Below the pieces are notes generated by a model that was not told where the DNA came from, searched no databases, and saw only the letters and a list, made by a program, of their open reading frames with translations. From AP-15 sp036008325 (GTDB lineage: Bacteria > Pseudomonadota > Alphaproteobacteria > ATCC43930 > CGMCC-115725), in NCBI GenBank assembly GCA_036008325.1, contig DASYNW010000034.1:1-40280 (forward strand): a stretch of 40,280 nucleotides of DNA, read 5' to 3'. The translations under genes were made by a program, and so were the position numbers. Positions 33,778-40,280 of the stretch are shown in pieces. How positions within the stretch are numbered: position 1 is the stretch's first letter; every line of letters starts with the position of its first letter.

Positions 33778-35082
33778 TCAGAACAGGATGCCGGTTTCGA
33801 CCATCACCCGGGTCTGCGAATTGCCGTTGAAGTTGGGGCCGAGACCGAAACCGGAGGTGACGCCGTTCGCCTTGACATACGAAAATTCGGCGCGTGCAAA
33901 ATAGTATTGCCATTGGAAGGTCGGGGTGATCGTCGCCGAAAACGCGCCGCTGCCCGGGCCGTAGAGCAGGCTGTTGCCGCCGGTCGAGCCGATATACTCG
34001 AGCCGGCCGCCGAGGTTGAACCCCGCGCCGAGATCGTAATTGGCCAGGATCGCGCCGCCAAAGGTCGAGGCGCTCGAGGATATCCCGATGCTGCTGTTCG
34101 CCGGAACGTGGGTCGCCTGGAAGTAAGGCTGAATGATCCACGGATCGGCATTATAGGTGTAGATCAGATTGTAGATCTGCGAATTGTTTTGCAGCAGCGG
34201 GGTGCGCAATGTCGCGACATTTGACTGCCCGGCATTGCCGCCGGCGGCGAACTCGAACGAGTTGGCGCTGTTCAAGGTATAGGTCGCGGAGCCGGTAACC
34301 CAGTTATAGACACCCGAATCGAAGCCGTCGGTGAACGACAGCGACAAGGCGACCGGGCCGATCGTGTAGTTGGCCTGGGCGCCTTTGCTGACCGCTGGCT
34401 CCTGGTTCCACAACAGCCCGCGCTCGATATTGATGTTCTCAAACGAAAACGTGTATTCGGCGCCGATCAGGGTGGGGAGCTTGCCGCCCTCGATCGAGAA
34501 ATTGCTGGTCGGCGCGATCTTGACGAACCCCTGCGGAAACCAGCCCCACAAATTCCCGGTGCCGGTCTGAAACGCGGGCACCTGGTAGCCAAACGTCCCC
34601 TCGGCGGCCGAGATATACGGCGCCCCCAATGACGAGACCGAATAGGCGCCGGCCTGTGCGTAAAACTGGAAGATGCCGTCGGTTTTCTGGACGAACAGCT
34701 GGCCGTTCGACAGGTCCGGCTGCCACGAACGGTTGCCGGGGAACGGGTTGCTCTGCCATTGGCCGAGACCGCTGCCGATCCCGTCCACATAAATGTCGCC
34801 GAGCGGCCCGAGGGTGTATTTGGGCGGCGGCAGCTGGATCGTCAGCGGGCCGGTGATCGACGGCGCGATCAGCGGCGAGGTGGGTGCGGCCGGAGCTGCG
34901 GCCGGAGCCGCCGCGGCACCCGGTGGCGCGCCTGCGGGCGGCGCTGCCGGCGGAGGTGCGGTCGGCGGCGGGGCGGAGGGCAGCTGGGCGAGCTCGTCAG
35001 CCCATGCGCAAGCCGGGCCGAGACCGAGCAAGGCCATGGCAAGAGCGACGCCGGAGATGGTGCTTTTTTTGGTATTGTTCAT
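33778..35082 (-). CDS. Outer-membrane beta-barrel porin (OmpL-like/BBP2-type)
   Basis: 434 residues. A signal peptide (MNNTKKSTISGVALAMALLG, cleavage near AWADE) is followed by an unusual ~45-residue Pro/Ala-rich stretch (residues ~36-75), then a beta-barrel of alternating aromatic strands (LFVQKTDGIFQFYAQAG, ANYTIGPVALSLSFTDG, FQWQYYFARAEFSY) ending in a C-terminal phenylalanine (VETGILF), the signature for outer-membrane insertion. It fits the BBP2/OmpL-like putative porin group, which lets small solutes through the outer membrane. The Pro/Ala stretch may span peptidoglycan. I used ATG 35082 (AAAGG upstream); the frame continues to 35304 without a signal sequence. It is downstream of a sugar ABC importer but separated by ~490 nt. 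Confidence 0.85.
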   Translation of the reverse strand: MNNTKKSTISGVALAMALLGLGPACAWADELAQLPSAPPPTAPPPAAPPAGAPPGAAAAPAAAPAAPTSPLIAPSITGPLTIQLPPPKYTLGPLGDIYVDGIGSGLGQWQSNPFPGNRSWQPDLSNGQLFVQKTDGIFQFYAQAGAYSVSSLGAPYISAAEGTFGYQVPAFQTGTGNLWGWFPQGFVKIAPTSNFSIEGGKLPTLIGAEYTFSFENINIERGLLWNQEPAVSKGAQANYTIGPVALSLSFTDGFDSGVYNWVTGSATYTLNSANSFEFAAGGNAGQSNVATLRTPLLQNNSQIYNLIYTYNADPWIIQPYFQATHVPANSSIGISSSASTFGGAILANYDLGAGFNLGGRLEYIGSTGGNSLLYGPGSGAFSATITPTFQWQYYFARAEFSYVKANGVTSGFGLGPNFNGNSQTRVMVETGILF

Positions 35083-35569
35083 CTGCACAGAGCCTTTCGA
35101 ATGATCGTTCCACTGTGGGCGGGCGGAGCTGGCCACGGCAGGCAATCTCTGGCCCACAACCCCCGCTTTTCGGACCGCGGCGACGCAAGCGCCATACCAA
35201 CGCACGCAGCATCCGATACGACCGAGGGGTGAACTGTCTGGTTGCACTGAAATCCGCCAGATCACCTCTTGCTCGCGCTGCACCACCTTTGTCAACGCGT
35301 TCAATGCACATTGCCACAGCTGATTATTTACTAGGCAGATCGACCCGATTTCCGCGTCGTTTTTGTTCAGAACCGCGAAGCCGCGGCCATTGCCGCGGTG
35401 ACCCGCCGCCTGCTGGTCATCTCCGATTCGCCGGTTGCACGAGGGCGCGGGTTGATGAGCCTCGGCCGAGCTCGAGCAGACCGGCGCCCCCGCGGCATAA
35501 TAGACATCGCCGCGTCTAGCTAAACCATCTGTGCCGCGAATGCCTCGACTTCCTCGGCAACCCCGCCCT
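35083..35569. other. 487-nt non-coding region between the porin and sugar ABC genes
   Basis: It should hold the porin promoter on the minus strand. A lone TTGACA (35290-35295, minus strand) has no good -10 partner. A strong hairpin is listed separately. I see no gene or RNA in it. Confidence 0.5.
35381..35398 (-). terminator. Hairpin downstream of the sugar ABC operon
   Basis: CCGCGGC-CATT-GCCGCGG: a perfect 7-bp stem with a tetraloop, about 170 nt after the stop of the ABC ATPase gene on the minus strand. No T tract; termination is a guess from stem strength. Confidence 0.25.
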
Positions 35570-36349
35570 TCACCCGGCGCGGACTGCGCGGTATTCGCGG
35601 CGGACGATCTCTAAGAGCTCCTCGGCCGAGGTTGCCGCGGTTTGGCTTTCAAAGGTGACCGCGCCGTGCTGCATCAGCATCACCCGGTCGCAGATCTCCA
35701 AGGTCTGGGCGTAGTTGTGCGCGATCATCACGATGGCGATGTCGCCGCGCGCCTTGAGCCGCTCGATCAGCCCGATGATCAGCCGCGCCTCGCGCGCCCC
35801 CATCGCCGCCAGCGGCTCGTCGAGCAAGAGGATGCGCGCCTGCGAGTAGACCGCGCGGGCGACCGCGATCGCTTGGCGCTGGCCGCCCGAGAGCATGCCG
35901 ACCTCGAGCTCGACCGAAGGCACGTCGACGCCGATTTCCGCCAATGCCTCGGCCGCGCGCCGCCGCATCGCGCGGTGGTCCAAGAGCTTGAGCGGCCCGC
36001 CCCACAGCAATTCGCGGTTCAAAAACATGTTGTGGTAGATGCTGAGCCCGTTGACCAGGGCCAGATCCTGATAAACGCATTCGATGCCGAGCGCCCGCGC
36101 CTCGTCGACCGAGCCGAGCCGCACCGGGCGGCCGTCGACGAACACCTGCCCGCTATCGGGCTGGTGATAGCCGGTCAGGATCTTGACGAGGGTCGATTTG
36201 CCAGCGCCGTTGTCGCCGAGGATGCCGAGGGTCTCGCCGGGCGCCACGTTGAGCGACACGCCGGCGAGTGCTGTGACCTTGCCGAACACCTTGACGACGT
36301 TTTCGGCCCGGATCGCTTGGGGCCCGCCCGTCGTTGTCGCGCCGCTCAT
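35570..36349 (-). CDS. Sugar-type ABC transporter ATP-binding protein (single-domain, CUT2-like)
   Basis: 259 residues. Carries Walker A GDNGAGKST (~44-52), the Q-loop in CVYQDLALV, signature LSGGQRQ, Walker B ILLLDEPLAAMG and H-loop IAHNY. The family (RbsA/XylG) usually has two fused ATPase halves; this protein has one, as in the shorter CUT2 transporters, so it must dimerise. It is the last gene of the operon: its start shares 1 nt with the permease stop. The closely coupled binding protein and permease identify it as part of an importer of a small sugar or polyol. Confidence 0.92.
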   Translation of the reverse strand: MSGATTTGGPQAIRAENVVKVFGKVTALAGVSLNVAPGETLGILGDNGAGKSTLVKILTGYHQPDSGQVFVDGRPVRLGSVDEARALGIECVYQDLALVNGLSIYHNMFLNRELLWGGPLKLLDHRAMRRRAAEALAEIGVDVPSVELEVGMLSGGQRQAIAVARAVYSQARILLLDEPLAAMGAREARLIIGLIERLKARGDIAIVMIAHNYAQTLEICDRVMLMQHGAVTFESQTAATSAEELLEIVRREYRAVRAG

Positions 36350-37353
36350 CAGGCGCCGCCGCCGCGCAGCCGCGCCAGATGGATATTCGCCACCATGGCG
36401 ATCAGGATCGCCGCCCCGATGATGATGTCGAAGGCGAAGGCGTTGATCCCCTGCAAGGTGAACCCGTCCTGCAAGACGCCGAGCATGATGCCGCCGACCA
36501 GCCCGCCGACGATGGTGCCGGCGCCGCCGGCGATCGCGGTGCCGCCGATCACCCCCGAGGCGACGCCCAGAAACATGATCGTGCTGCCGCCGGCGAGCGG
36601 GTCGGTCGAGCCGACGCGGAACGCCTCCAACAGGCCGGCGAACCCGCCCAAGGTGCTGGTCAGGATGAAATTGCCGATCTTGATGCGGTTGATGGCGATG
36701 CCGGCCTCGGCGGCGGCGACGATGTTGCCGCCGATCGCGATCGTATGGAGGCCCCAGCGGGTGTGGCGCAGCACGACGTGCATGACCGCCACGATCGCGA
36801 CCGCCCAGACGATCTCCGAATAGCCCCAGGCGCCCATGATCCCGGTCAACAGCGGGCCGCCCGGGGTGTTGGCCGGGAAGCCGCGCGAGATCGTCAAGGT
36901 CACGCCGGTGATCAGGAACAGCATGCCGAGCGTGGTGATGAACGACGGCACCTTGAGCCCGATCGTGATCAGCCCGATGACGAGCCCGATCAGCGCGCAG
37001 ACGGCGAGCGCGGCCGCGATCGCCGCGACCACCGGCAGCCCGACGGCGTGCGCATGCTCCATGATGAACGGCGACAGCGCAAACACCTGACCGACCGACA
37101 GATCGATCTCGCGGCAGATCAAGAGCATGATCTCGCCGCAGGCGATGATCACCGGCGCCGCAACGAATTGCGAGACCGTCTCAAGATTATCGTTGGTCAG
37201 AAAATTGGCATTGGCCAGTTCGAAATAGACGATCAGCGCCACCGACACGACGATGACGCTCGCCTCCGGCCGCAGCACGAAATCGTACACCCGCCGGGCG
37301 ATGCCGCGGCGCGGCGCGGCGATCCGCTCGACTGCCTGAGGCGACAAGCTCAC
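36349..37353 (-). CDS. Sugar-type ABC transporter permease (RbsC-like)
   Basis: 334 residues, about nine hydrophobic helices. Inner-membrane permease of the CUT2/BPD_transp_2 family. Key segments are CREIDLSVGQVFALS (the conserved EIDLS(V) motif of RbsC), TLGMLFLITGVTLTISRG, HTRWGLHTIAIGGNIVAAAEAGI (the coupling loop) and GTAIAGGAGTIVGGLVGGIMLGVLQDG near the end (beginning ~residue 272). The RbsC-like features support sugar rather than amino acid import. It overlaps the binding-protein gene by 4 nt (ATGA). Confidence 0.93.
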   Translation of the reverse strand: MSLSPQAVERIAAPRRGIARRVYDFVLRPEASVIVVSVALIVYFELANANFLTNDNLETVSQFVAAPVIIACGEIMLLICREIDLSVGQVFALSPFIMEHAHAVGLPVVAAIAAALAVCALIGLVIGLITIGLKVPSFITTLGMLFLITGVTLTISRGFPANTPGGPLLTGIMGAWGYSEIVWAVAIVAVMHVVLRHTRWGLHTIAIGGNIVAAAEAGIAINRIKIGNFILTSTLGGFAGLLEAFRVGSTDPLAGGSTIMFLGVASGVIGGTAIAGGAGTIVGGLVGGIMLGVLQDGFTLQGINAFAFDIIIGAAILIAMVANIHLARLRGGGA

Positions 37354-38438
37354 CGGCCGATCGGGCCGCTGCGCGGCACGATCTGCGCTGCCGCGGCGCT
37401 GCCTTCATAGCGGGTCTTGGTGTCGAGATAGGGCTCGACATTGTGCTTGGTGACGAATTTGAGGCCGGTGTTGATGTCGGCCGGCCCCACCAGCCCGCCC
37501 GAAACCTTGTAGGCGAACATTTCCATGACCGTGTAGAAGCCCTGCAGATAGGGCTGCTGGTCGATCACGAAATCGAGGAAGCCGTCATGCACCGCCGCGA
37601 GCGAGCGCGGCAACAGGTCGAACCCGCCGCCATGCACGCCCTTTTTCGGCAGATCGTACTGGCGCATGATCAGTCCGGTATTCATCGTGTCGCCGCCGCC
37701 GGTGCCGAACATGCCGCGCACATCCGGATGGCCCAGGTAGTAGGCGCGGATCTTCGACAGCGCGACGTTGACGGTGGGATCGGTGGCGATCATCGTCGCC
37801 TCGATCTTGGCCCCCGATTTCTTGATCGCGTCGATCGCGCCGTCGACCCGCGGCTGCAGATTGAGCTGGCCCGGCGTGGCGATGAACAGCGCCACCTCGC
37901 CGGAGCCGCAGAGCTTGACGATGCGTTCGCCCATCAGCTGGCCGGACAGGAACAGATCCTGGCCGATATAGGCGAGCCGGTGGTTGTCGCTGCCGCGCGG
38001 CGCATCGGCATTATAGCTGAACACCGGGATGCCCGCGTCGAGGGCGCGGTCGATCGGCCGGTCGAAGCCCTTGGGATCGACGATGCACACCGCGATTGCG
38101 TCGGCCTTGCCGGCGATCGCGGTATTCATCGCGTTGACCATCTGCGCCACGTCGGAGGTCTCCGAGCCGGTCCACTGATAGTCGCAGCCCAATAGCGCGC
38201 AGGCGTCGTGGACGCCGTATTGGCAGGGCACGAAAAAGGCGCTGGTGGTGACATGGTTGACAAACACGAAGCGCCAGCGCGGATGCGGCGGAAACGGCCC
38301 CTCGTCGGCCGCCCGCGCGCCGCCGGCGGCAGCCATCAGCGCCGCCGCCACCGGCCCCGCGGCAACCCCCCGCATCACTGCGCGCCGCGGCAATGCCACG
38401 GCCAGCGAAGCAGCACTTCGTCGCGAGCGTTCCTTCAT
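37350..38438 (-). CDS. Sugar-type ABC transporter substrate-binding protein
   Basis: 362 residues. Periplasmic type I binding protein of the Peripla_BP_4 (ribose/galactose) group. The N-terminus holds a long signal (about 43 residues, LPRRAVMRGVAAGPVAAALM, cleaved near ARAAD) with paired arginines, possibly Tat-exported. The domain opens WRFVFVNHVTTSAFFVPCQYG, then MVNAMNTAIAGKADAIAVCIVDPKGF, and has GIPVFSYNADAP, the usual sugar-binding loop. The ATG at 38438 has GGGGAGG 6 nt upstream. It is the first gene of the importer operon. The sugar is not predictable. Confidence 0.92.
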   Translation of the reverse strand: MKERSRRSAASLAVALPRRAVMRGVAAGPVAAALMAAAGGARAADEGPFPPHPRWRFVFVNHVTTSAFFVPCQYGVHDACALLGCDYQWTGSETSDVAQMVNAMNTAIAGKADAIAVCIVDPKGFDRPIDRALDAGIPVFSYNADAPRGSDNHRLAYIGQDLFLSGQLMGERIVKLCGSGEVALFIATPGQLNLQPRVDGAIDAIKKSGAKIEATMIATDPTVNVALSKIRAYYLGHPDVRGMFGTGGGDTMNTGLIMRQYDLPKKGVHGGGFDLLPRSLAAVHDGFLDFVIDQQPYLQGFYTVMEMFAYKVSGGLVGPADINTGLKFVTKHNVEPYLDTKTRYEGSAAAAQIVPRSGPIGR

Positions 38439-38632
38439 GTCGCACCTCCCCGTCTTGCTCCCTGGCGGGTCCCGCGCAGGGCCTATTTGGTTGGGCGAAA
38501 ATAGCCGCCTCTATGCGCGCGGTCATCAGGACATTGCCGACGCGGCGCGGCCCGCCACGGGATCTGCCGATCCCGATCCGCGCGGTGGCCGGTCAGCTTG
38601 GCAAACCAATCTTGGACCGCGTCAGCCATAGA

Positions 38633-38707
38633 ACCGAGGACCACGGCATCGGCCGGCGGATCGATATGGGGGCCGACAACTTCCTCGAGCTTCACGGCGA
38701 ATAGCGG
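38633..38707 (-). pseudogene. IS630-type transposase fragment
   Basis: The minus strand encodes FAVKLEEVVGPHIDPPADAV, matching the IS630 catalytic-domain lead-in (K-EDVVGLYLDPP-A-VL) that normally continues into VDEKSQ. Here it breaks right after AVVL and the following sequence does not match, so only about 25 codons remain. Confidence 0.5.
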
Positions 38708-39026
38708 GGCGCCGAGGGGCTCGAACGAACGCACCCGATGCCGCTTAACGCTTGCTGGTGGCGCACGCTACCGGCTGCCGCCCGGCTCTCTTCCCGCCCC
38801 CGCCGCCGCAGCGCTTGCCACCAACCGCCGGCAGCAGCGCCTTTTTGCGGCTCGCATCCGCCGCGGCTGAAATCCAGTAAATTCCAGCAGGTCGGGTTGG
38901 CCGAGCGGCCAGTCTGAAGCGAATCCGTCTCTGGCCCCATTCCCTGTCAGCTGGGAAAATACGGGGAATTTGGGCGGTTGGCGCCGCTGCGGCTCTGAGT
39001 CAAATCGGAAAGGATGGCGCTACGGT

Positions 39027-39150
39027 GTGAGCGAACGGCCGGAGACCTTCGAGCGCATCGTGCAGAGCTGGGACACCGCCAACAAGGCGACCGGGCTCCG
39101 CGATTTCAGCGTCTGCACCACCTGGGCATCAACGGCAAGGACCAGCAATG
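39027..39150 (+). pseudogene. Phage terminase large subunit fragment, frameshifted
   Basis: From GTG 39027 the frame reads VSERPETFERIVQSWDTANK, continuing ATGLRDFSVCTTW, a match to the nuclease domain of phage terminase large subunits (the 'IVQSWDTA' aspartate and 'DYSVCTTW' strand). At 39123-39128 one G seems to be missing: in the next frame the sequence continues GINGKDQ as expected after CTTW, then stops. About 40 codons remain of a protein normally ~450 or more long. It records a past prophage or transducing element. Confidence 0.6.
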
Positions 39151-39299
39151 AACCACGGCATCACCTCCCGGCACAGCAGGCGAAGCGCGTTCATGACCTG
39201 CGGCTGCGGGATCAGGCCGCCGCAATTCAGCTCGGCCAATATGCCGTCGATGCCGGGCTCCTGCTGCAACGCGCGCAGGCTCTCGCCGACCGTTTTCCG
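39129..39299 (-). pseudogene. C-terminal fragment of an LLM-class (luciferase-like) flavin monooxygenase
   Basis: The minus strand encodes TVGESLRALQQEPGIDGILA followed by ELNCGGLIPQPQVMNALRLL and CREVMPWF, the typical tail of luciferase-like flavin oxidoreductases (helix, beta strand with 'ELN-GG-IP', then 'V-ALRL-EVMP'). Only about 55 of ~350 residues remain. Its 5' side runs into the IS1182-type fragment and its 3' side meets the terminase fragment. Confidence 0.5.
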
Positions 39300-39310
39300 G
39301 CGTGCCGATT

Positions 39311-39676
39311 GCGCAGCAGATCGCTGTCGCGGAAACGGCCGTGCCGATTTTTCGAGAAAGTCGAATGGTCCGGCACCGCGCCGTCGAGCCCGAGCCGGCA
39401 GAACCAGCGGTAGGCGAGGTGCAGGTGGACCTCCTCGCACAACCGCCGGTCCGAGCGGATGCCGAAGCAGTAGCCGACGATCAGCATCCGGATCAGCAGT
39501 TCCGGATCGATCGACGGCCGACCCACCTCGCTGTAGAACGGCGCCCGTTCGCACCGCACCCCGTCGAGTTCGACAAACCGGTCGACCGAGTGCAGCAGAT
39601 GCTTCGCCGGCACATGCCGTTCGAGCGAAAACTCGTAGAACAACGCGTCCTGGCGGACTTGCCGCTCCCCCATCAT
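39311..39676 (-). pseudogene. IS1182-family transposase, 5' fragment
   Basis: The frame from ATG 39676 encodes ~122 residues that match the start of IS1182-type transposases: ALFYEFSLERHVPAKHLLHS, RPSIDPELLIRMLIVGYCFG, EEVHLHLAYRWFCRLGLDG and VPDHSTFSKNRHGRFRDSDL. Similarity stops at ~39311, where the sequence passes into the monooxygenase fragment. Full-length proteins are ~450 residues, so the catalytic domain is gone. I could not identify terminal inverted repeats near 39677-39720. Confidence 0.75.
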
Positions 39677-40068
39677 CCGACTGCCCCCAGCCGTCGTGAT
39701 GGCAGATTATACCGCCTGCGCCATGCCGCTTTTCAACGAAATCCGCCGAGTGCGGCGATTCGCTAAACCACGATCGAATTGCTAAACCCGAGCCTCACGC
39801 GTCATTCGGGGCTGCGCTGCCGGGGGACGGGCCTCGGGCGGGACGGCTGAAACCAGCCACTCGCATCGATCTCACCCCTCCACGGCAATCGCCGGTTCAG
39901 TCACGGTATCGAGCAGCGCCAATGCCGTATTCGGCATTTGCTTGTCTTGCCGGGTGTGGGTTGAGCTACCCTAGTCGATGGCCGTTGAAGCGGTAGCTTG
40001 CCCCGGCGATGGATCCGCCGGCGCCCGCCGCGAATTTTGGCCGCGCGTCGCAACGAGGGAAACAGATC

Positions 40069-40280
40069 ATGCCGGACACACACGCCTTGGCGGAACGCCC
40101 CAGAGAGAGCCAGAGCCAGGGTCAGCGCGCGGTCTACGACGCGATCGTCATCGGCGCCGGGATTTCCGGCATGTATATGCTCTACCGCCTGCGCGAATTG
40201 GGCCTGACCGCACGGGTCTTCGAGGCCGGCACGAACGTCGGCGGCACCTGGTACTGGAACCGTTATCCCGGCGCGCGCTT
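40069..40280 (+). CDS. Baeyer-Villiger-type flavin monooxygenase, N-terminal part (runs off the window)
   Basis: 70 residues visible. After a hydrophilic lead the FAD-binding Rossmann motif reads DAIVIGAGISGMYMLYRLRE (GxGxxG), followed by EAGTNVGGTWYWNRYPGAR, the fingerprint of cyclohexanone-monooxygenase-like enzymes. These insert oxygen next to a ketone, using FAD and NADPH, to make esters or lactones. GAGGGA lies 8 nt before ATG 40069. The NADPH-binding part and the BVMO signature (FxGxxxHxxxW) are beyond the end of the window. It sits right after the mobile-element graveyard. Confidence 0.85.
   Translation, partial: MPDTHALAERPRESQSQGQRAVYDAIVIGAGISGMYMLYRLRELGLTARVFEAGTNVGGTWYWNRYPGAR

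Larger units (their letters stand above)
38439..40068. other. 1.6-kb gene graveyard with mobile-element and phage fragments
   Basis: No intact gene is present. Within it are remnants of an IS630-type transposase, a phage terminase, a luciferase-like monooxygenase and an IS1182-type transposase, listed separately. An imperfect palindrome TTCCC-N8-GGGAA lies at about 38941-38958. The stretch 39680-40068 holds only the upstream region of the Baeyer-Villiger gene. Confidence 0.6.

Noticed and set aside
35267..35295. TTGACA on the minus strand as a porin promoter
   Set aside because: At 17-nt spacing the -10 would be GCAAGA, a poor match, and the site is over 180 nt from the start codon.
38888..38960. 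A tRNA-like string (TTGGCCGAGCGGCC) that suggested a tRNA gene
   Set aside because: No acceptor stem, anticodon stem or T-loop could be paired around it.
39901..40083. A 60-codon minus-strand frame before the Baeyer-Villiger gene
   Set aside because: Arg-rich, overlaps that gene's ribosome site, and shows no family pattern.
1..40280. CRISPR arrays, rRNA genes or an origin of replication
   Set aside because: No regularly spaced repeats, rRNA motifs or DnaA-box clusters were seen on reading through.

Overview
The window is very GC-rich DNA with densely packed genes, 4-nt ATGA overlaps inside operons, and long spurious antisense open frames. Its protein families suggest a soil or environmental alphaproteobacterium (Rhodospirillales- or Hyphomicrobiales-like). 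They include a B12-dependent ribonucleotide reductase, DUF29, DUF1640-like coiled-coil proteins, Liv-type ABC importers, an HpaB-family hydroxylase and a Baeyer-Villiger monooxygenase. Two alphaproteobacterial-style REP palindromes fit the same picture. The species cannot be told from sequence reading alone.

Layout. 1-5.4 kb: a PPOX/FMN-family protein, a secreted TPR protein, an unrecognised protein with two winged-helix-like halves, and adenosylcobalamin-dependent ribonucleotide reductase (nrdJ). 5.5-12.4 kb: a DUF29 protein, then a long minus-strand run livG-(REP)-livF-livH-livM-binding protein-ydcF-like-plsC, which is a branched-chain amino acid/amide-type importer followed by two envelope genes. 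12.6-18.3 kb: a SAM methyltransferase, a DUF1640-like protein, a TrmA/RlmD-type RNA methyltransferase, a possible 28-residue membrane peptide, methylmalonate-semialdehyde dehydrogenase, an alpha/beta hydrolase and a second DUF1640-like protein. 18.3-20.6 kb: an HpaB-family flavin-dependent hydroxylase, a REP palindrome and a DUF6197-like protein.

20.9-28.3 kb is the most notable region. It is a six-gene minus-strand operon encoding a complex related to complex I and group 4 hydrogenases, in the order HyfC-, HyfE-, HyfF-, HyfG-, HyfH/I fusion-, HyfB-like. The large subunit has lost most of the cysteines that hold the NiFe centre, and no hydrogenase maturation or formate dehydrogenase genes are present. 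It therefore looks like an 'energy-converting hydrogenase-related' (Ehr) complex: an ion-pumping membrane module with a ferredoxin-type electron wire but an unknown substrate.

28.5-38.4 kb: an SMP-30/gluconolactonase, a zinc alcohol dehydrogenase, an MFS transporter, a metallophosphoesterase overlapping a HAD phosphatase, an outer-membrane porin and a three-gene sugar-type ABC importer. 38.4-40.07 kb is a gene graveyard with fragments of an IS630-type transposase, a phage terminase, a luciferase-like monooxygenase and an IS1182-type transposase. The window ends inside the start of a Baeyer-Villiger flavin monooxygenase.
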